A stretch of DNA of 64,000 bases from Actinophytocola sp. (lineage in GTDB: Bacteria; Actinomycetota; Actinomycetes; Mycobacteriales; Pseudonocardiaceae). Below the pieces are notes generated by a model. It was not told the DNA's origin and made no database searches. It was given only the letters and a program-made list of their open reading frames with translations. The stretch covers positions 1 to 64,000 of the forward strand of contig NZ_WHTD01000017.1 in assembly GCF_009379765.1 (NCBI RefSeq), read 5' to 3'. Each line of letters begins with the position of its first letter. The first letter of the stretch is position 1. The position numbers were made by a program, and so were the translations under genes. Below are positions 15,367-24,225 of this stretch, piece by piece.

Positions 15367-16533
15367 TTATGCCGTCACCAGCGAGAGGCCGTACACCCCC
15401 AGCACCTCGTTGACCGGCTGGAACCAGGTCTGCCCGCCACTGGAGCAGTTGCCCCACCCGCCGGAGGTCATGCCCTGGGCCTGGTCGCCGGTGATGAACG
15501 AGCCGCCGGAGTCGCCGGGCTCGGCGCACACGCTGGTCTTCGTCATCTGGTACACCGCGCCCTGCGCGTAGTTGACCGTCTCGTTCTTGGCCAGCACCGT
15601 GCCGCAGTGCCAGTGCGTCGTGGAGCCCGAGCGGCAGATCGACGAGCCGACCGGCGCCTCACCGGAGCCGCGCACCAGCCGGTCCGGCACCGTGCCCCAG
15701 CCCAGCACGACCGGCGCGCCCCACCAGCCGTTGCCGATCCGGATGAAGGAGTAGTCGTTGCCCGGGAAGGACGAGCCGGCGAAGGTGCCCATCCACGAGC
15801 CGTCCCAACCGACCACCGAGCTGCCGACCCCGCCGCAGTGCCCGGCGCTCACGAAGCCGCCGTGCACGGAGAAGCCGATCGAGCAGCGGGTGTTGCCGTT
15901 GATGTAGTACGAGTCGCCACCGACCGTGCCGGCCGAGAACGGTCGCGGCAGCTGGTCGGTCTCCTCGACCGTCACCGGCCCGGCTTTCCGCGCCAGGTCG
16001 AGGAAGTCGGCGACCTCGGTTCCGGCATCGGCCCGCACCGGCCCGGCGGCGGCGCCGCGCCGGATCGTGACGACCACGCTGCCGCTGCGCGGGTCGACGC
16101 GCCAGCCGGCGACGTCCGCGGGCGCCTTGACCGCGTCCAGCTTCGCCTTGACCGCGTCCAGCTCGGCCTGGGTGTGCGCCACCGTGGCCACGCCGGCCCC
16201 GGTCGCGCGCACGGCCGCCGCGGCCGCGGGGTCCGGCGTGGCCAGCCCGACCACGAGGGAACCGCTGGCCGGGTCGAACCAGGAGCCGCCGTAGGCCGCA
16301 CCGGCCGCGTCGCGCGCGGCCGGCTCGATCTCGATCGCCACCGACTCCTGCGCGAGGCGGGTGACCGCCTGCGCTTCGGACAGGCCGAGGTCACGCTGCA
16401 TCGCCGCGACCACGCCGGAAGACGCGATCGCGCTGTCCACCTCCGCGGCCGACGACGTGCCGCCGGCGACGATCGTGCTCAGTGCCGCGAGCGCACACGC
16501 GCCCACCGACCCGAGCAACCTTGCTCGCTTCAT
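15367..16533 (-). CDS. Secreted S1-family serine protease (alpha-lytic/streptogrisin type)
   Basis: 388 residues. MKRARLLGSVGACALAALST starts a Sec signal peptide ending near SSA-AEV. A pro-region of about 150 residues with an alpha-lytic-type prodomain (AQAVTRLAQE, YGGSWFDPASGSLVVGL) follows, then a mature chymotrypsin-fold protease from about FSAGTVGGDSYY. The triad is visible: His in SAGHCG, Asp in NDYSFIRIG and Ser in GDSGGSF, with paired cysteines. It is an extracellular protease. Two palindromes upstream, one LacI/CebR-like and one DasR-like, suggest carbon- or amino-sugar-dependent control. Confidence 0.92.
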   Translation of the reverse strand: MKRARLLGSVGACALAALSTIVAGGTSSAAEVDSAIASSGVVAAMQRDLGLSEAQAVTRLAQESVAIEIEPAARDAAGAAYGGSWFDPASGSLVVGLATPDPAAAAAVRATGAGVATVAHTQAELDAVKAKLDAVKAPADVAGWRVDPRSGSVVVTIRRGAAAGPVRADAGTEVADFLDLARKAGPVTVEETDQLPRPFSAGTVGGDSYYINGNTRCSIGFSVHGGFVSAGHCGGVGSSVVGWDGSWMGTFAGSSFPGNDYSFIRIGNGWWGAPVVLGWGTVPDRLVRGSGEAPVGSSICRSGSTTHWHCGTVLAKNETVNYAQGAVYQMTKTSVCAEPGDSGGSFITGDQAQGMTSGGWGNCSSGGQTWFQPVNEVLGVYGLSLVTA

Positions 16534-16566
16534 GGTGCTCTCGTTTCTCAGCAGGGGTGAGAGAGG

Positions 16567-16580
16567 TGAGAGCGCTCTCA
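16567..16580. promoter_or_regulatory. LacI-type palindrome TGAGAGCGCTCTCA
   Basis: A perfect 14-bp palindrome 33 bp upstream of the protease ATG. The central AGCGCT is the hallmark of LacI-family operators; the CebR box TGGGAGCGCTCCCA differs at two symmetric positions. It sits in the expected 5' leader/promoter region of the protease gene. Confidence 0.6.
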
Positions 16581-16615
16581 TGCACCAAAGTGGTATATCC
16601 GGCGGCGCCCCGTCA

Positions 16616-16627
16616 AGGTCTAGACCA
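16616..16627. promoter_or_regulatory. DasR-responsive-element-like site AGGTCTAGACCA
   Basis: This matches 11 of 12 bases of the DasR core consensus TGGTCTAGACCA, with a perfect GGTCTAGACC palindrome. It lies in the 121-bp gap between the divergent S1 protease and metallo-hydrolase genes, next to TTGACG on the protease strand. DasR is the GntR-family N-acetylglucosamine sensor of actinomycetes; control here is inferred from sequence only. Confidence 0.5.
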
Positions 16628-16654
16628 AATTTCGTCCACTCCTAAGGTGGGCGG

Positions 16655-17596
16655 ATGACCTCCACGGCCCACGACATCACCTCCCCCGCCCCGCCGCGTG
16701 TCGAGGAGGTGAGCGACGGCGTCTTCGCCTACCTGCAACCGGACGGCACTTGGTGGATCAACAACACCGGCTTCCTGGTGGGTGCGCGCGGCGTGCTGAG
16801 CGTCGACGCGTGCGCGACCGTGCGCCGCACCCGCGCCTACCTCGAGGCCATCGCGGCGGTGACGCCGCGGCCGGTGCGCACCCTGGTCAACACCCACCAC
16901 CACGGCGACCACACGTTCGGCAACTTCCTGTTCGAGGGTGCGACGATCGTGGCGCACGAGGCGACCCGCGACTCGGTACTCGCGTGGGGCAAGCCGTTCG
17001 ACGAGCCGTTCTGGACCAAGGTCGACTGGGGCGAGGTGCGGATCGAGCCGCCGTTCCTGACCTACACCGAGGGCGTCACCGTCTGGGTGGACGACCTGCG
17101 CTGCGAGGTCCGGCACACCGGCACCCCCGCGCACACCACGAACGACTCGATCCTGTGGGTCCCCGAGCGCCGCCTGCTGTTCTGCGGCGACCTGCTGTTC
17201 AACGGGGGCACCCCGTTCCTGCTGCAGGGCTCGGTCGCCGGCGCGATCGAGGTGCTCACCGAGGTGGTGCGGCCGCTGGACGCGGTGACGATCGTGCCCG
17301 GCCACGGCCCGGTCGCCGGCCCGGAGCTGATCGACGACGTGCTCGGCTACCTGCGGTTCGTGCAGACCACCGCGCGGGACGGGAAGGCCGCGGGGCTCAC
17401 GCCGCTGGAGGTCGCCCGCGAGACCGACCTCGGCGACTTCGCGGCGCTGCGGGACCAGGAGCGGATCGTCGGCAACCTGCACCGCGCGTACGCCGAGCTC
17501 GACGGCACCGAGCCGGGCGGGCAGATCGACGCGGTGGCCGCGCTGCGGGACATGGTGGCCTACAACGGCGGAAAGCCCCTGACCTGCCTGGCCTGA
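16655..17596 (+). CDS. Metallo-beta-lactamase-fold hydrolase
   Basis: 313 residues, no signal peptide. The zinc motif THHHGDH (about residues 85-91) is followed by HTGTPAHTTND, the LFCGDLLF aspartate and PGHGPV with the last histidine, giving the full MBL ligand set. The C-terminal region has helices typical of quinoprotein-relay or cyclase-like MBL proteins. ATG 16655 lies 28 bp after the DasR-like site. The helicase gene follows in the same direction after 86 bp. The substrate is unknown. Confidence 0.85.
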   Translation: MTSTAHDITSPAPPRVEEVSDGVFAYLQPDGTWWINNTGFLVGARGVLSVDACATVRRTRAYLEAIAAVTPRPVRTLVNTHHHGDHTFGNFLFEGATIVAHEATRDSVLAWGKPFDEPFWTKVDWGEVRIEPPFLTYTEGVTVWVDDLRCEVRHTGTPAHTTNDSILWVPERRLLFCGDLLFNGGTPFLLQGSVAGAIEVLTEVVRPLDAVTIVPGHGPVAGPELIDDVLGYLRFVQTTARDGKAAGLTPLEVARETDLGDFAALRDQERIVGNLHRAYAELDGTEPGGQIDAVAALRDMVAYNGGKPLTCLA

Positions 17597-17682
17597 ACGC
17601 CGGAAGCGAAACCGGCCGACGAACCGATCCCGGACAAGGGACACTGGACCCGACCGACGCCCACGGCCGCAGGGGAGCTCAG

Positions 17683-20600
17683 GTGACCGAGGCCAGTACG
17701 CAGGCGGCCGGCCAGGACCCGCTGGTCGGCCGAGCCGTCCGGCTGTTCGAGTTCCTCGGCCGGACCCAACAGCTGCGCAACCTCCCGCCACCCACCGTCG
17801 ACGGCTACCGCTCGGTGCTCTGGCTCCACGACCTGCCCGAACACCCGGCGGTCACCGCCGCGCACCGCGGCGAGCCGGGGCTGGACGACCCGTTGCTCAC
17901 CGTCGACCGGGTCGCCCGGGTCGAGCCGCCCGCGCCGGACGGGTTCACCCTCGACCGCTGGGACGACCCGGAGCTGCCGCCACCGCCGCCGGAGGACGCG
18001 GTGCTGCGCGCGCGGTACGACGAGTGGCTCGCCGGCTGGCGGGAGTGGGCGGCGCAGGAGCTGCGGGACCAGCCGGTGCGTGCCTGGTACGGCCGGCTCT
18101 TCGCCACCTATGTCGCCGCCACCGGCAACCCCGAGGAGCTGGAGCTGGTCGTCGGCCTCGGATGCCTCGCGTGGGCGCCGCCCGGGCACCCCGCGGTCCG
18201 CCGGCACCTCGTCACCGCGCCGGTGGGCATCACGCTCGACGACGACACCGGGCGCCTCGCGGTGCGGCGGGTCGAGTCGGTCGACGCGGCGGACGTCGAG
18301 CTGGACATGCTCGACCCCGGCCTGATCCCGAACCCGCGGCACGTCAACGACATCCGCGCGCAGGCCCGCGAGCTCGCCGGCCACCCGCTCGACCGGGCCG
18401 GAACAGGCGCGCTGGTCCGCCGCACGGTGCACACGCTCGACGCGGGCGGCGAGTACCGCGACGCCGACACCGTGCCCGCGCCGGCCGGGCACGCGGTGGC
18501 CGTGTTCGCCCCCGCGGTGATCCTGCGCAGGCGCTCGCAGCAAGGCCTCGTCGAGATCTTCGGCACGATCGTCGACCAGCTCACCGAGTCCGGCGAGGTC
18601 CCCGACGGGCTGCGGCCGCTCGTCGACCCGGACCACCGGCCGCGCCCGCGGACCACGCCGCCCGAGGCCGGCGCGCTGGTCGCGGTCGACGACGACGAGT
18701 TCCTCCCGCTGCCGGTCAACGACACCCAGCTGCGGATCGTCCGGCAGGTCGACACCCAGGCGCAGACCCTCGTGCAGGGCCCGCCGGGCACCGGCAAGAC
18801 GCACACCGCCGCCGCGCTGCTGTCGCACCTGCTGGCGCAGGGCAAGCGGGTACTGGTCACCGCGCACACCGACCGCGCGCTGCGCGAGGTGCGGGACAAG
18901 CTGCCGGCGGAGATCAAGCCGCTGTCGGTGGCCGTGGTCGGCACCTCGCGCGAGGACATGTCCGACCTGAAGGTGGCCGTCGAGCGGATCGCCGCGGCGG
19001 CCACCGAGCACGACCCGGAGGCCGCGAAGGAGACGATCCGCGGGTGCCTCGACGCGGTCGAGCGGCTCCGGCTGCGCCGGGCGGAGCTGCACGCGCGGCT
19101 GGTCGCGGCGCGCGAGGACGAGGTGCGGGAGCACTCGCACGCCGGCTACACCGGCACGCTCGCCGCGATCGCCCGGTCGCTGGAAGCGTGGCGGCCGCGG
19201 TTCGGCTGGCTCACGTCGCCGGCCGACGTCCGGGCCGACGAGGAACCGCCACTGACCACCGTCGAGATCGTCGAGTGGCGGGCGCTGCTCCTGGACCGCG
19301 CACTCGCGGACGACGAGCTCGAGGCCGGCGGCCGGCTCGTCGACCTCACCACGGTGCCCCCGCCGCCCGGGTTCGCCGACCTGGTCCTCGCCGAGGGCGC
19401 GGCGGCCGCCGACGACCAGCGGCACGACGTCGAGAAGGCACACCTGGCCTTCGACGCGGTCCGCCGGGTCGACGGCGCCGCGCGGGAGCAGCTGCGCAGG
19501 CGGCTGCGCGAGCTGGCCGACGAGGCCGACGACCTGGCCCGGCGCCGCGAGACGTGGATGAACGACGCGCTCGCCGACATCCGGTCCGGGCGCGGCCGGG
19601 CCTGGCACGGTCGCGCGCAGCAGATCACCGCGCTGGTGGCCCAGGCCGATCAGCTGGTCGCCCGGTTGGGTCCACTCACGACGGTCGAAGTGGACGGTCA
19701 GATACAGCTGCTGCTGCCGGTGGCGCGGCAGTTGCACGCGCACCTCGCGGGCGGCGCGCTGAGGACAGGGCCGGACGGTATGCCCAAGGTCGGCGCGCTG
19801 GCGCCGCGGCCGGTCAAGCAGGCGCAGGTGCTGTTCGCCCAGGTGCGGGTGGACGGGCTGCCGCCCACGAACACCGGCCAGCTGACCGCGTTCCTGGTGT
19901 GGGCCGACCTGACCAAGATTCTCACCGCGCTGGACCGGGCGTGGCCCGCCGGTGCCGTGCCGCCGGCCGGGTCCGCGCACGAGCGGGTTCAGTGGCACAG
20001 CACGGAGCTGGACCAGCTGCACCGGGTGCTGCGGCTGTCCGAGGCGCTGGAGACCGAGCAGCGGCTGCTGCACGACGCCGGCCTGCCGAGGCCGGACTGG
20101 GCAGACCTCGACGCGGTGCGCCTCTACGCGAACCTCGTCGACGTGGCCGCGGCGGCGGACGCGCACGCGGCGGCAACCGTGCCGCTGCGCCGGATCGAGG
20201 CGACGCTGTCGGTCGCGGCCGGGCACGCCGACGCGGCGCCGTGCGTGCGGGCGTTGCGGCAAGCGGCAAAGCAGCGCGATCCCGACGAGTACGCGGTCGC
20301 GCACAAGCGGCTGGAACGGCTGCACGAGGTGCGCCGTCTCGTTCTGCGCCGCGACGGCCTCGCGAGCCGGATCCCTCCCCGACTGCGCACCGCCGTCGAG
20401 TCCACCGCCGCCGAGTCCACTTGGGACGATCGGCTCGCCGGGTTCGCCGACGCGTGGGTGTGGGCGTCGACCGGCGCGTGGGTGCTCGACCAGGGCACGG
20501 CGGACGTCAACGCGCTGCAGGCCGAGATCGGGCTGACCGAGCACCGGATCCGGCGCGAGGTCGAGACGCTGGCCGCCACCAAGGCGTGGGGGCACGCGGT

Positions 20601-22071
20601 GTCGCCGGACCGGCTGACCGGCCAGGCGCGGGCGAACCTGGAGCACTACGCGTACCTCGTGCGCCGGCTGGGCAAGGGCACCGGGCGGTACGCGGCGCAG
20701 CGGCGGGTCGAGGTGCGCCAGGCGATGGACCGGTGCCGGCCGGCCGTGCCGGTGTGGATCATGCCGGTGTACCGGATCGCCGAGCAGCTGGCGATCCGTG
20801 CGGACATGTTCGACGTGGTGATCGTCGACGAGGCGTCGCAAGCCGGGCTCGAGGCGACGTTCCTGCAGTACCTGGCGCCGCGGATGGTCGTGATCGGCGA
20901 CGACAAGCAGGTGTCGCCGTCCGCGGTCGGGGTCGACCAGCAGCAGCTGCGCGACCTCGCCGGCCAGTACCTCGCGGACGACCCGTACCGGTCGGCGTGG
21001 CAGGACCCGCAGCGCAGCCTCTTCGACGAGGCCAAGATGCGCTACCGCGGGCTGCTCACCCTCACCGAGCACCGGCGGTGCGTGCCGGAGATCATCGGGT
21101 TCTCCAACCGGGTGGCCTACGAACCGGACGGGATCCGGCTGGTGCCGGTGCGCCAGTACGGCGCGGACCGGCTCGAGCCCGTGCGCGCGGTGTACCTGCC
21201 GGACGGGCACGTCGTCGGGACGACCGACAAGGTCAACCCCGTCGAGGTCGAGGCGCTGGTCGAGCAGCTGGAGAAGTGTGTCGCCGACCCGCGCTACGAC
21301 GGCATGACCTTCGGCGTCATCTCGCTGCTCGGCTCCGCGCAGGCCAAGGCGATCGAGCGGCGGCTGCTGGAGCGGATCGCGCCGGAGGACTGGGCGGCGC
21401 GGCGGATCCAGTGCGGTGACTCGGCGGACTTCCAAGGTGCCGAGCGGGACGTGATGTTCCTGTCGATGGTGGCCGCCGGGCCGGCGCAGGTGCCGCTGAC
21501 CCGGGACCTCTACGTGCAGCGGTACAACGTCGCCGCGTCGCGGGCGAAGGACCAGATGTGGCTGTTCCACTCGATCCCGCCGGGTGCCCTGGACAACGCC
21601 GAGGACATGCGGTTCCAGCTGCTCGACCACTGCTACGGGGTGCTCGCGTCGCCGCCGGACGAGTCCCTGCGGATGGTGGCGCCGGAGGACACGCTGGTCG
21701 AGCCGTTCCCGTCGCTGTTCACCCAGCACGTGGCGAACCGGTTGGTGGCACTGGGCTACTCGGTCGTGCCACGGTACACAGTGGACTCCTACGTGCTGGA
21801 CCTCGTGGTCGTCGGCGCCCGGGCCCGGCTCGCGGTGCTGTGCGAGGGCGACGAGTGGCGCGGCGCGGCCGCGTACGAACGGGACCTGGCCAGGCAGCGG
21901 GACCTGGAGCGGTGCGGGTGGCGGTTCTTCCGCATCCGCGCGTCGTCGTTCTACGTGGCCCCGGCCGTGGTGCTGGAGCGGCTCACGGCCGCGCTGCGCC
22001 GGCTCGACATCGTGCCTACGCCGCTGCCGGCGGGAAGCCCGGCGGCACCGGGTCCGACCACACCGGGGTGA
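17683..22071 (+). CDS. Large SF1 (DNA2/NAM7-like) helicase with C-terminal PD-(D/E)XK-like domain
   Basis: 1462 residues from GTG 17683 (AGGGGAG 5 bp upstream). Walker A QGPPGTGKTHTAAALL is near residue 366. The Walker B IVDEASQA is only near 1048, motif III GDDKQVSP follows, then LTEHRRCVPEI, DFQGAERDVMF and motif VI AASRAKDQMWLF near 1284. Some 670 residues separate motifs I and II, largely helical. The final 100 residues (YVLDLVVVGARARLAVLCEG ... RQRDLERCGWRFFRIRAS) match the nuclease-like tail found on AAA_12 helicases. It is likely a DNA or RNA helicase-nuclease. Defence is possible, but there are no neighbouring defence genes. Confidence 0.85.
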   Translation: MTEASTQAAGQDPLVGRAVRLFEFLGRTQQLRNLPPPTVDGYRSVLWLHDLPEHPAVTAAHRGEPGLDDPLLTVDRVARVEPPAPDGFTLDRWDDPELPPPPPEDAVLRARYDEWLAGWREWAAQELRDQPVRAWYGRLFATYVAATGNPEELELVVGLGCLAWAPPGHPAVRRHLVTAPVGITLDDDTGRLAVRRVESVDAADVELDMLDPGLIPNPRHVNDIRAQARELAGHPLDRAGTGALVRRTVHTLDAGGEYRDADTVPAPAGHAVAVFAPAVILRRRSQQGLVEIFGTIVDQLTESGEVPDGLRPLVDPDHRPRPRTTPPEAGALVAVDDDEFLPLPVNDTQLRIVRQVDTQAQTLVQGPPGTGKTHTAAALLSHLLAQGKRVLVTAHTDRALREVRDKLPAEIKPLSVAVVGTSREDMSDLKVAVERIAAAATEHDPEAAKETIRGCLDAVERLRLRRAELHARLVAAREDEVREHSHAGYTGTLAAIARSLEAWRPRFGWLTSPADVRADEEPPLTTVEIVEWRALLLDRALADDELEAGGRLVDLTTVPPPPGFADLVLAEGAAAADDQRHDVEKAHLAFDAVRRVDGAAREQLRRRLRELADEADDLARRRETWMNDALADIRSGRGRAWHGRAQQITALVAQADQLVARLGPLTTVEVDGQIQLLLPVARQLHAHLAGGALRTGPDGMPKVGALAPRPVKQAQVLFAQVRVDGLPPTNTGQLTAFLVWADLTKILTALDRAWPAGAVPPAGSAHERVQWHSTELDQLHRVLRLSEALETEQRLLHDAGLPRPDWADLDAVRLYANLVDVAAAADAHAAATVPLRRIEATLSVAAGHADAAPCVRALRQAAKQRDPDEYAVAHKRLERLHEVRRLVLRRDGLASRIPPRLRTAVESTAAESTWDDRLAGFADAWVWASTGAWVLDQGTADVNALQAEIGLTEHRIRREVETLAATKAWGHAVSPDRLTGQARANLEHYAYLVRRLGKGTGRYAAQRRVEVRQAMDRCRPAVPVWIMPVYRIAEQLAIRADMFDVVIVDEASQAGLEATFLQYLAPRMVVIGDDKQVSPSAVGVDQQQLRDLAGQYLADDPYRSAWQDPQRSLFDEAKMRYRGLLTLTEHRRCVPEIIGFSNRVAYEPDGIRLVPVRQYGADRLEPVRAVYLPDGHVVGTTDKVNPVEVEALVEQLEKCVADPRYDGMTFGVISLLGSAQAKAIERRLLERIAPEDWAARRIQCGDSADFQGAERDVMFLSMVAAGPAQVPLTRDLYVQRYNVAASRAKDQMWLFHSIPPGALDNAEDMRFQLLDHCYGVLASPPDESLRMVAPEDTLVEPFPSLFTQHVANRLVALGYSVVPRYTVDSYVLDLVVVGARARLAVLCEGDEWRGAAAYERDLARQRDLERCGWRFFRIRASSFYVAPAVVLERLTAALRRLDIVPTPLPAGSPAAPGPTTPG

Positions 22072-22444
22072 TCCGGGCGCCGTCGAAGCGCCAGCCCTCC
22101 TCGGTTCGCCTGGCGGTGAAGTCGTAGCGGGTGCCGGCCTGCCGGTGCGGTGGCTGGCCGTCGCGGAAGAAGATGTTGAGCAGGTTGGCGGAGACGTCGG
22201 CCCGGTCGCCGGCCACATCGACCAGGACGTCGGTGGAGAGGTGCTGGGTTCGCCCGCCGTCGACGGTGCTGCTGGTTCGGGCGCTGACGAGCACCTCGTC
22301 GAAGCCGGTCGACATGCCGCGCGGGGCGTGCACGACGGCGTCCTTGGCGAAGACGGTGCGCAGCCCGTCGTCCTCGCGCGGGTCGTCGAGCCAGCGGCCG
22401 AGCTTCACCACCAGGTCCGTGAGCTCCAGTCGGTCCTCGATCAT
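22016..22444 (-). CDS. SnoaL-like / NTF2-fold protein
   Basis: 142 residues of the SnoaL/limonene-epoxide-hydrolase-like fold: MIEDRLELTDLVVKLGRWLD at the start, VFAKDAVVHAPRG, ANLLNIFFRDG, and the typical final strand ARRTEEGWRFDGARITPVW. These proteins are small isomerases, cyclases or ligand binders. It is divergent from a MarR regulator, with three shared operators in between, so the MarR protein probably represses it. Its last 56 bp overlap the end of the helicase gene on the opposite strand. Confidence 0.75.
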   Translation of the reverse strand: MIEDRLELTDLVVKLGRWLDDPREDDGLRTVFAKDAVVHAPRGMSTGFDEVLVSARTSSTVDGGRTQHLSTDVLVDVAGDRADVSANLLNIFFRDGQPPHRQAGTRYDFTARRTEEGWRFDGARITPVWSDPVPPGFPPAAA

Positions 22445-22457
22445 GGTTCCTCAATTC

Positions 22458-22513
22458 GTTGGCCATACCAATGTTGGCACGACCAACAGTACACGATCGT
22501 TGGCCCGACCAAC
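22458..22513. promoter_or_regulatory. Three MarR-type operators, GTTGG-n5-CCAAC
   Basis: The motif occurs at 22458-22472 (GTTGGCCATACCAAT), 22473-22487 (GTTGGCACGACCAAC) and 22499-22513 (GTTGGCCCGACCAAC), filling the divergent promoter between the SnoaL-like and MarR genes. The first two are directly abutting. Repression of both genes by the MarR protein is the natural reading. Confidence 0.8.
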
Positions 22514-22517
22514 TAAT

Positions 22518-22967
22518 ATGGGCGCCATGTCTCCCCCGTCGCGGTTGTCCTCGTTGCCGAGCTGGCTGCTCACCCAGCTGGCCAGGCACGCGCAGCGGCT
22601 GGTTTCCGCGGGCTTCGCGGGGGCCGGGGCGCGCGGGTACCACTACCGGCTGCTTGCGGCGCTGCGCGAGTTCGGCCCGACGAGCCAGGCCGAGCTGGGG
22701 CGGTGGTGTGCCATCGACCGCAGCGACGTCGTGGCGGCGATCAACGAGCTGGCCGCGGCGGGGTACGTGTCGCGGTCCCCCGACCCGGTGGACCGGCGGC
22801 GCAACATCGTCGAGATCACCCCGGCCGGCGAGCGGCAGGCGGCCCGGCTGGACGAGGCGGTGGACGGCGTGCAGGACGAGCTGCTGGCGCCGCTGTCGGC
22901 CGCCGAGCGCCGCCAGCTCACGGCACTGCTCGGCCGGTTGCTCGACCACCACGCGCCGCCCCACTAG
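22518..22967 (+). CDS. MarR-family transcriptional regulator
   Basis: 149 residues (ATG 22518; ATG 22527 is an alternative). Winged HTH: QAELGRWCAIDRSDVVAAIN recognition region, then the wing SRSPDPVDRRRNIVEITPAG with the MarR-signature DxRR. Flanking dimerisation helices are present. It starts 5 bp after the last of three GTTGG-n5-CCAAC operators and is presumably autorepressing. The ligand is unknown. Confidence 0.88.
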   Translation: MGAMSPPSRLSSLPSWLLTQLARHAQRLVSAGFAGAGARGYHYRLLAALREFGPTSQAELGRWCAIDRSDVVAAINELAAAGYVSRSPDPVDRRRNIVEITPAGERQAARLDEAVDGVQDELLAPLSAAERRQLTALLGRLLDHHAPPH

Positions 22968-23043
22968 GGGGCGACCCGGAATCCTCCCCCATCTATGGCG
23001 TCACCGCTGGCAGAGGGGTGGAAATCGGGGTGACCATAAGGGT

Positions 23044-23364
23044 ATGAGTCACGAGCTGAGCAGCGCAGACCTGATGGCCATCGCGCACCTGAAGGACGAT
23101 CCGACGCGCCGCTTCGAGCTGACCGCCGAGATCACGATCGTCGTCCACGACCTGGACGCGCTCAGGGCGGCGGCCCGCAAGTCCTTCGACCACGGCCGCT
23201 TCGCCAGTGAGAAGGAACGGGCCCGGGCCTGGGCCGCGATCGAGGACAACCCCACCGGCCTGATCTCCCAGGCCATCGACTTCGCCCGGCTGACCGAGGA
23301 CATCCCCGGCCTACTGGGCCACACCGCCGACTGGACCGTCCGCCGCGCCACCCCCGACCCATAA
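23044..23364 (+). CDS. Hypothetical protein (106 aa)
   Basis: ATG 23044; 106 residues. MSHELSSADLMAIAHLKDDP is followed by a strand-helix unit (EITIVVHDLDALRAAARKSF) and a helical C-terminus (ISQAIDFARLTEDIPGLLG). No family is recognised. It stands alone between the MarR gene and a repeat array that separates it from the convergent IclR gene. Confidence 0.6.
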   Translation: MSHELSSADLMAIAHLKDDPTRRFELTAEITIVVHDLDALRAAARKSFDHGRFASEKERARAWAAIEDNPTGLISQAIDFARLTEDIPGLLGHTADWTVRRATPDP

Positions 23365-23366
23365 CC

Positions 23367-23426
23367 CCCGCGAGTCCAACACTCCGGAATGTTGGACTCG
23401 CGGGTTCTGGGCGTTGGACTCGCGGG
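23367..23426. repeat. GTTGGACTCGCGGG repeat array, locus 1
   Basis: One inverted core (23367-23380) is followed by two direct cores (23391-23404, 23413-23426), with spacers of 10 and 8 bp. The first two can form a 14-bp stem, so the array may terminate both convergent genes. It begins 2 bp after one stop codon and ends on the base before the IclR stop codon. Confidence 0.85.
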
Positions 23427-24206
23427 TTAGCGGCGGTTGCGGGTGCCTGGGAGGTCGGCTTCCACTCGGGCGGCGGCCTTCAGCAACGGTGGCAGCAGGT
23501 CTCGGCGCATGGCTTCCAGGCTCGTGCGGCTCGCGTGCGCGGAGACGTTCAGCGCCGCCACCACCTTGCCGGTCCGGTCGCGGATCGGGACGGCCAGGGC
23601 ACGCAGGCCCTCCTCGAGCTCCTGGTTCACCAGCGCCCACCCCTGGGTCCGCACCCGCGCGATCTCCCCGCGCAGCGCCGCCACCGACGACACCGTCCGG
23701 GCGGTCAGGCGCTCCAGCCGCACGGCGGACAGGTAGTCGGTGAGCTCGGGGTCGGGCAGGCCGGCCAGCAGCACCCGGCCCATCGACGTCACGTACGCCG
23801 GGAAGCGGGTGCCCACGCTGATCGACACCGTCATGATGCGGCTCACCGGGACGCGCGCGACGTACACGACATCATGACCGTCCAACACGGACACCGACGA
23901 CGACTCGTTCACCTCGCCGACCAAGGCTTCGAGGTGCGGCTCCGCCACCTCCGGCAACGAGAGGCTCGACAGGTACGCGTACCCGAGCTCCAGCACCTTC
24001 GCGGTCAGCGAGAAGAACCGGCCGTCCGACCGCACGTAACCCAGCTCCGCCAGCGTCAGCAGGAACCGCCGCGCGACGGCGCGGGTCACGCCGGTCACCG
24101 CGGCGACCTCGCTCAGCGTCAGCTCCGGGTGCTCGTGGTCGAACGCGCGGATCACCGCCAGCCCACGTTCCAGCGACTGCACGAAATCGGACCCACGTCC
24201 GGCCAT
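23427..24206 (-). CDS. pcaR: IclR-family regulator of the protocatechuate pathway (PcaR-like)
   Basis: 259 residues. The N-terminal winged HTH reads LTLSEVAAVTGVTRAVARRF; the C-terminal IclR sensor domain has SSVSVLDGHDVVYVARVP, FPAYVTSMGRVLLAGL and LNVSAHASRTS. It is most like PcaR/PobR-type IclR proteins that sense beta-ketoadipate or 4-hydroxybenzoate. It lies immediately downstream of pcaG (19 bp), at the end of the pca operon. It is expected to control pca and the divergent transport/pobA operon through the palindromes at 27141-27192. Confidence 0.8.
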   Translation of the reverse strand: MAGRGSDFVQSLERGLAVIRAFDHEHPELTLSEVAAVTGVTRAVARRFLLTLAELGYVRSDGRFFSLTAKVLELGYAYLSSLSLPEVAEPHLEALVGEVNESSSVSVLDGHDVVYVARVPVSRIMTVSISVGTRFPAYVTSMGRVLLAGLPDPELTDYLSAVRLERLTARTVSSVAALRGEIARVRTQGWALVNQELEEGLRALAVPIRDRTGKVVAALNVSAHASRTSLEAMRRDLLPPLLKAAARVEADLPGTRNRR

Positions 24207-24225
24207 GACACACCCCGACCAAGAA

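Noticed and set aside
17560-22218. 1552-aa minus-strand frame opposite the helicase
   Set aside because: The plus strand carries all helicase motifs in order. The antisense frame is a by-product of the GC-rich third position.
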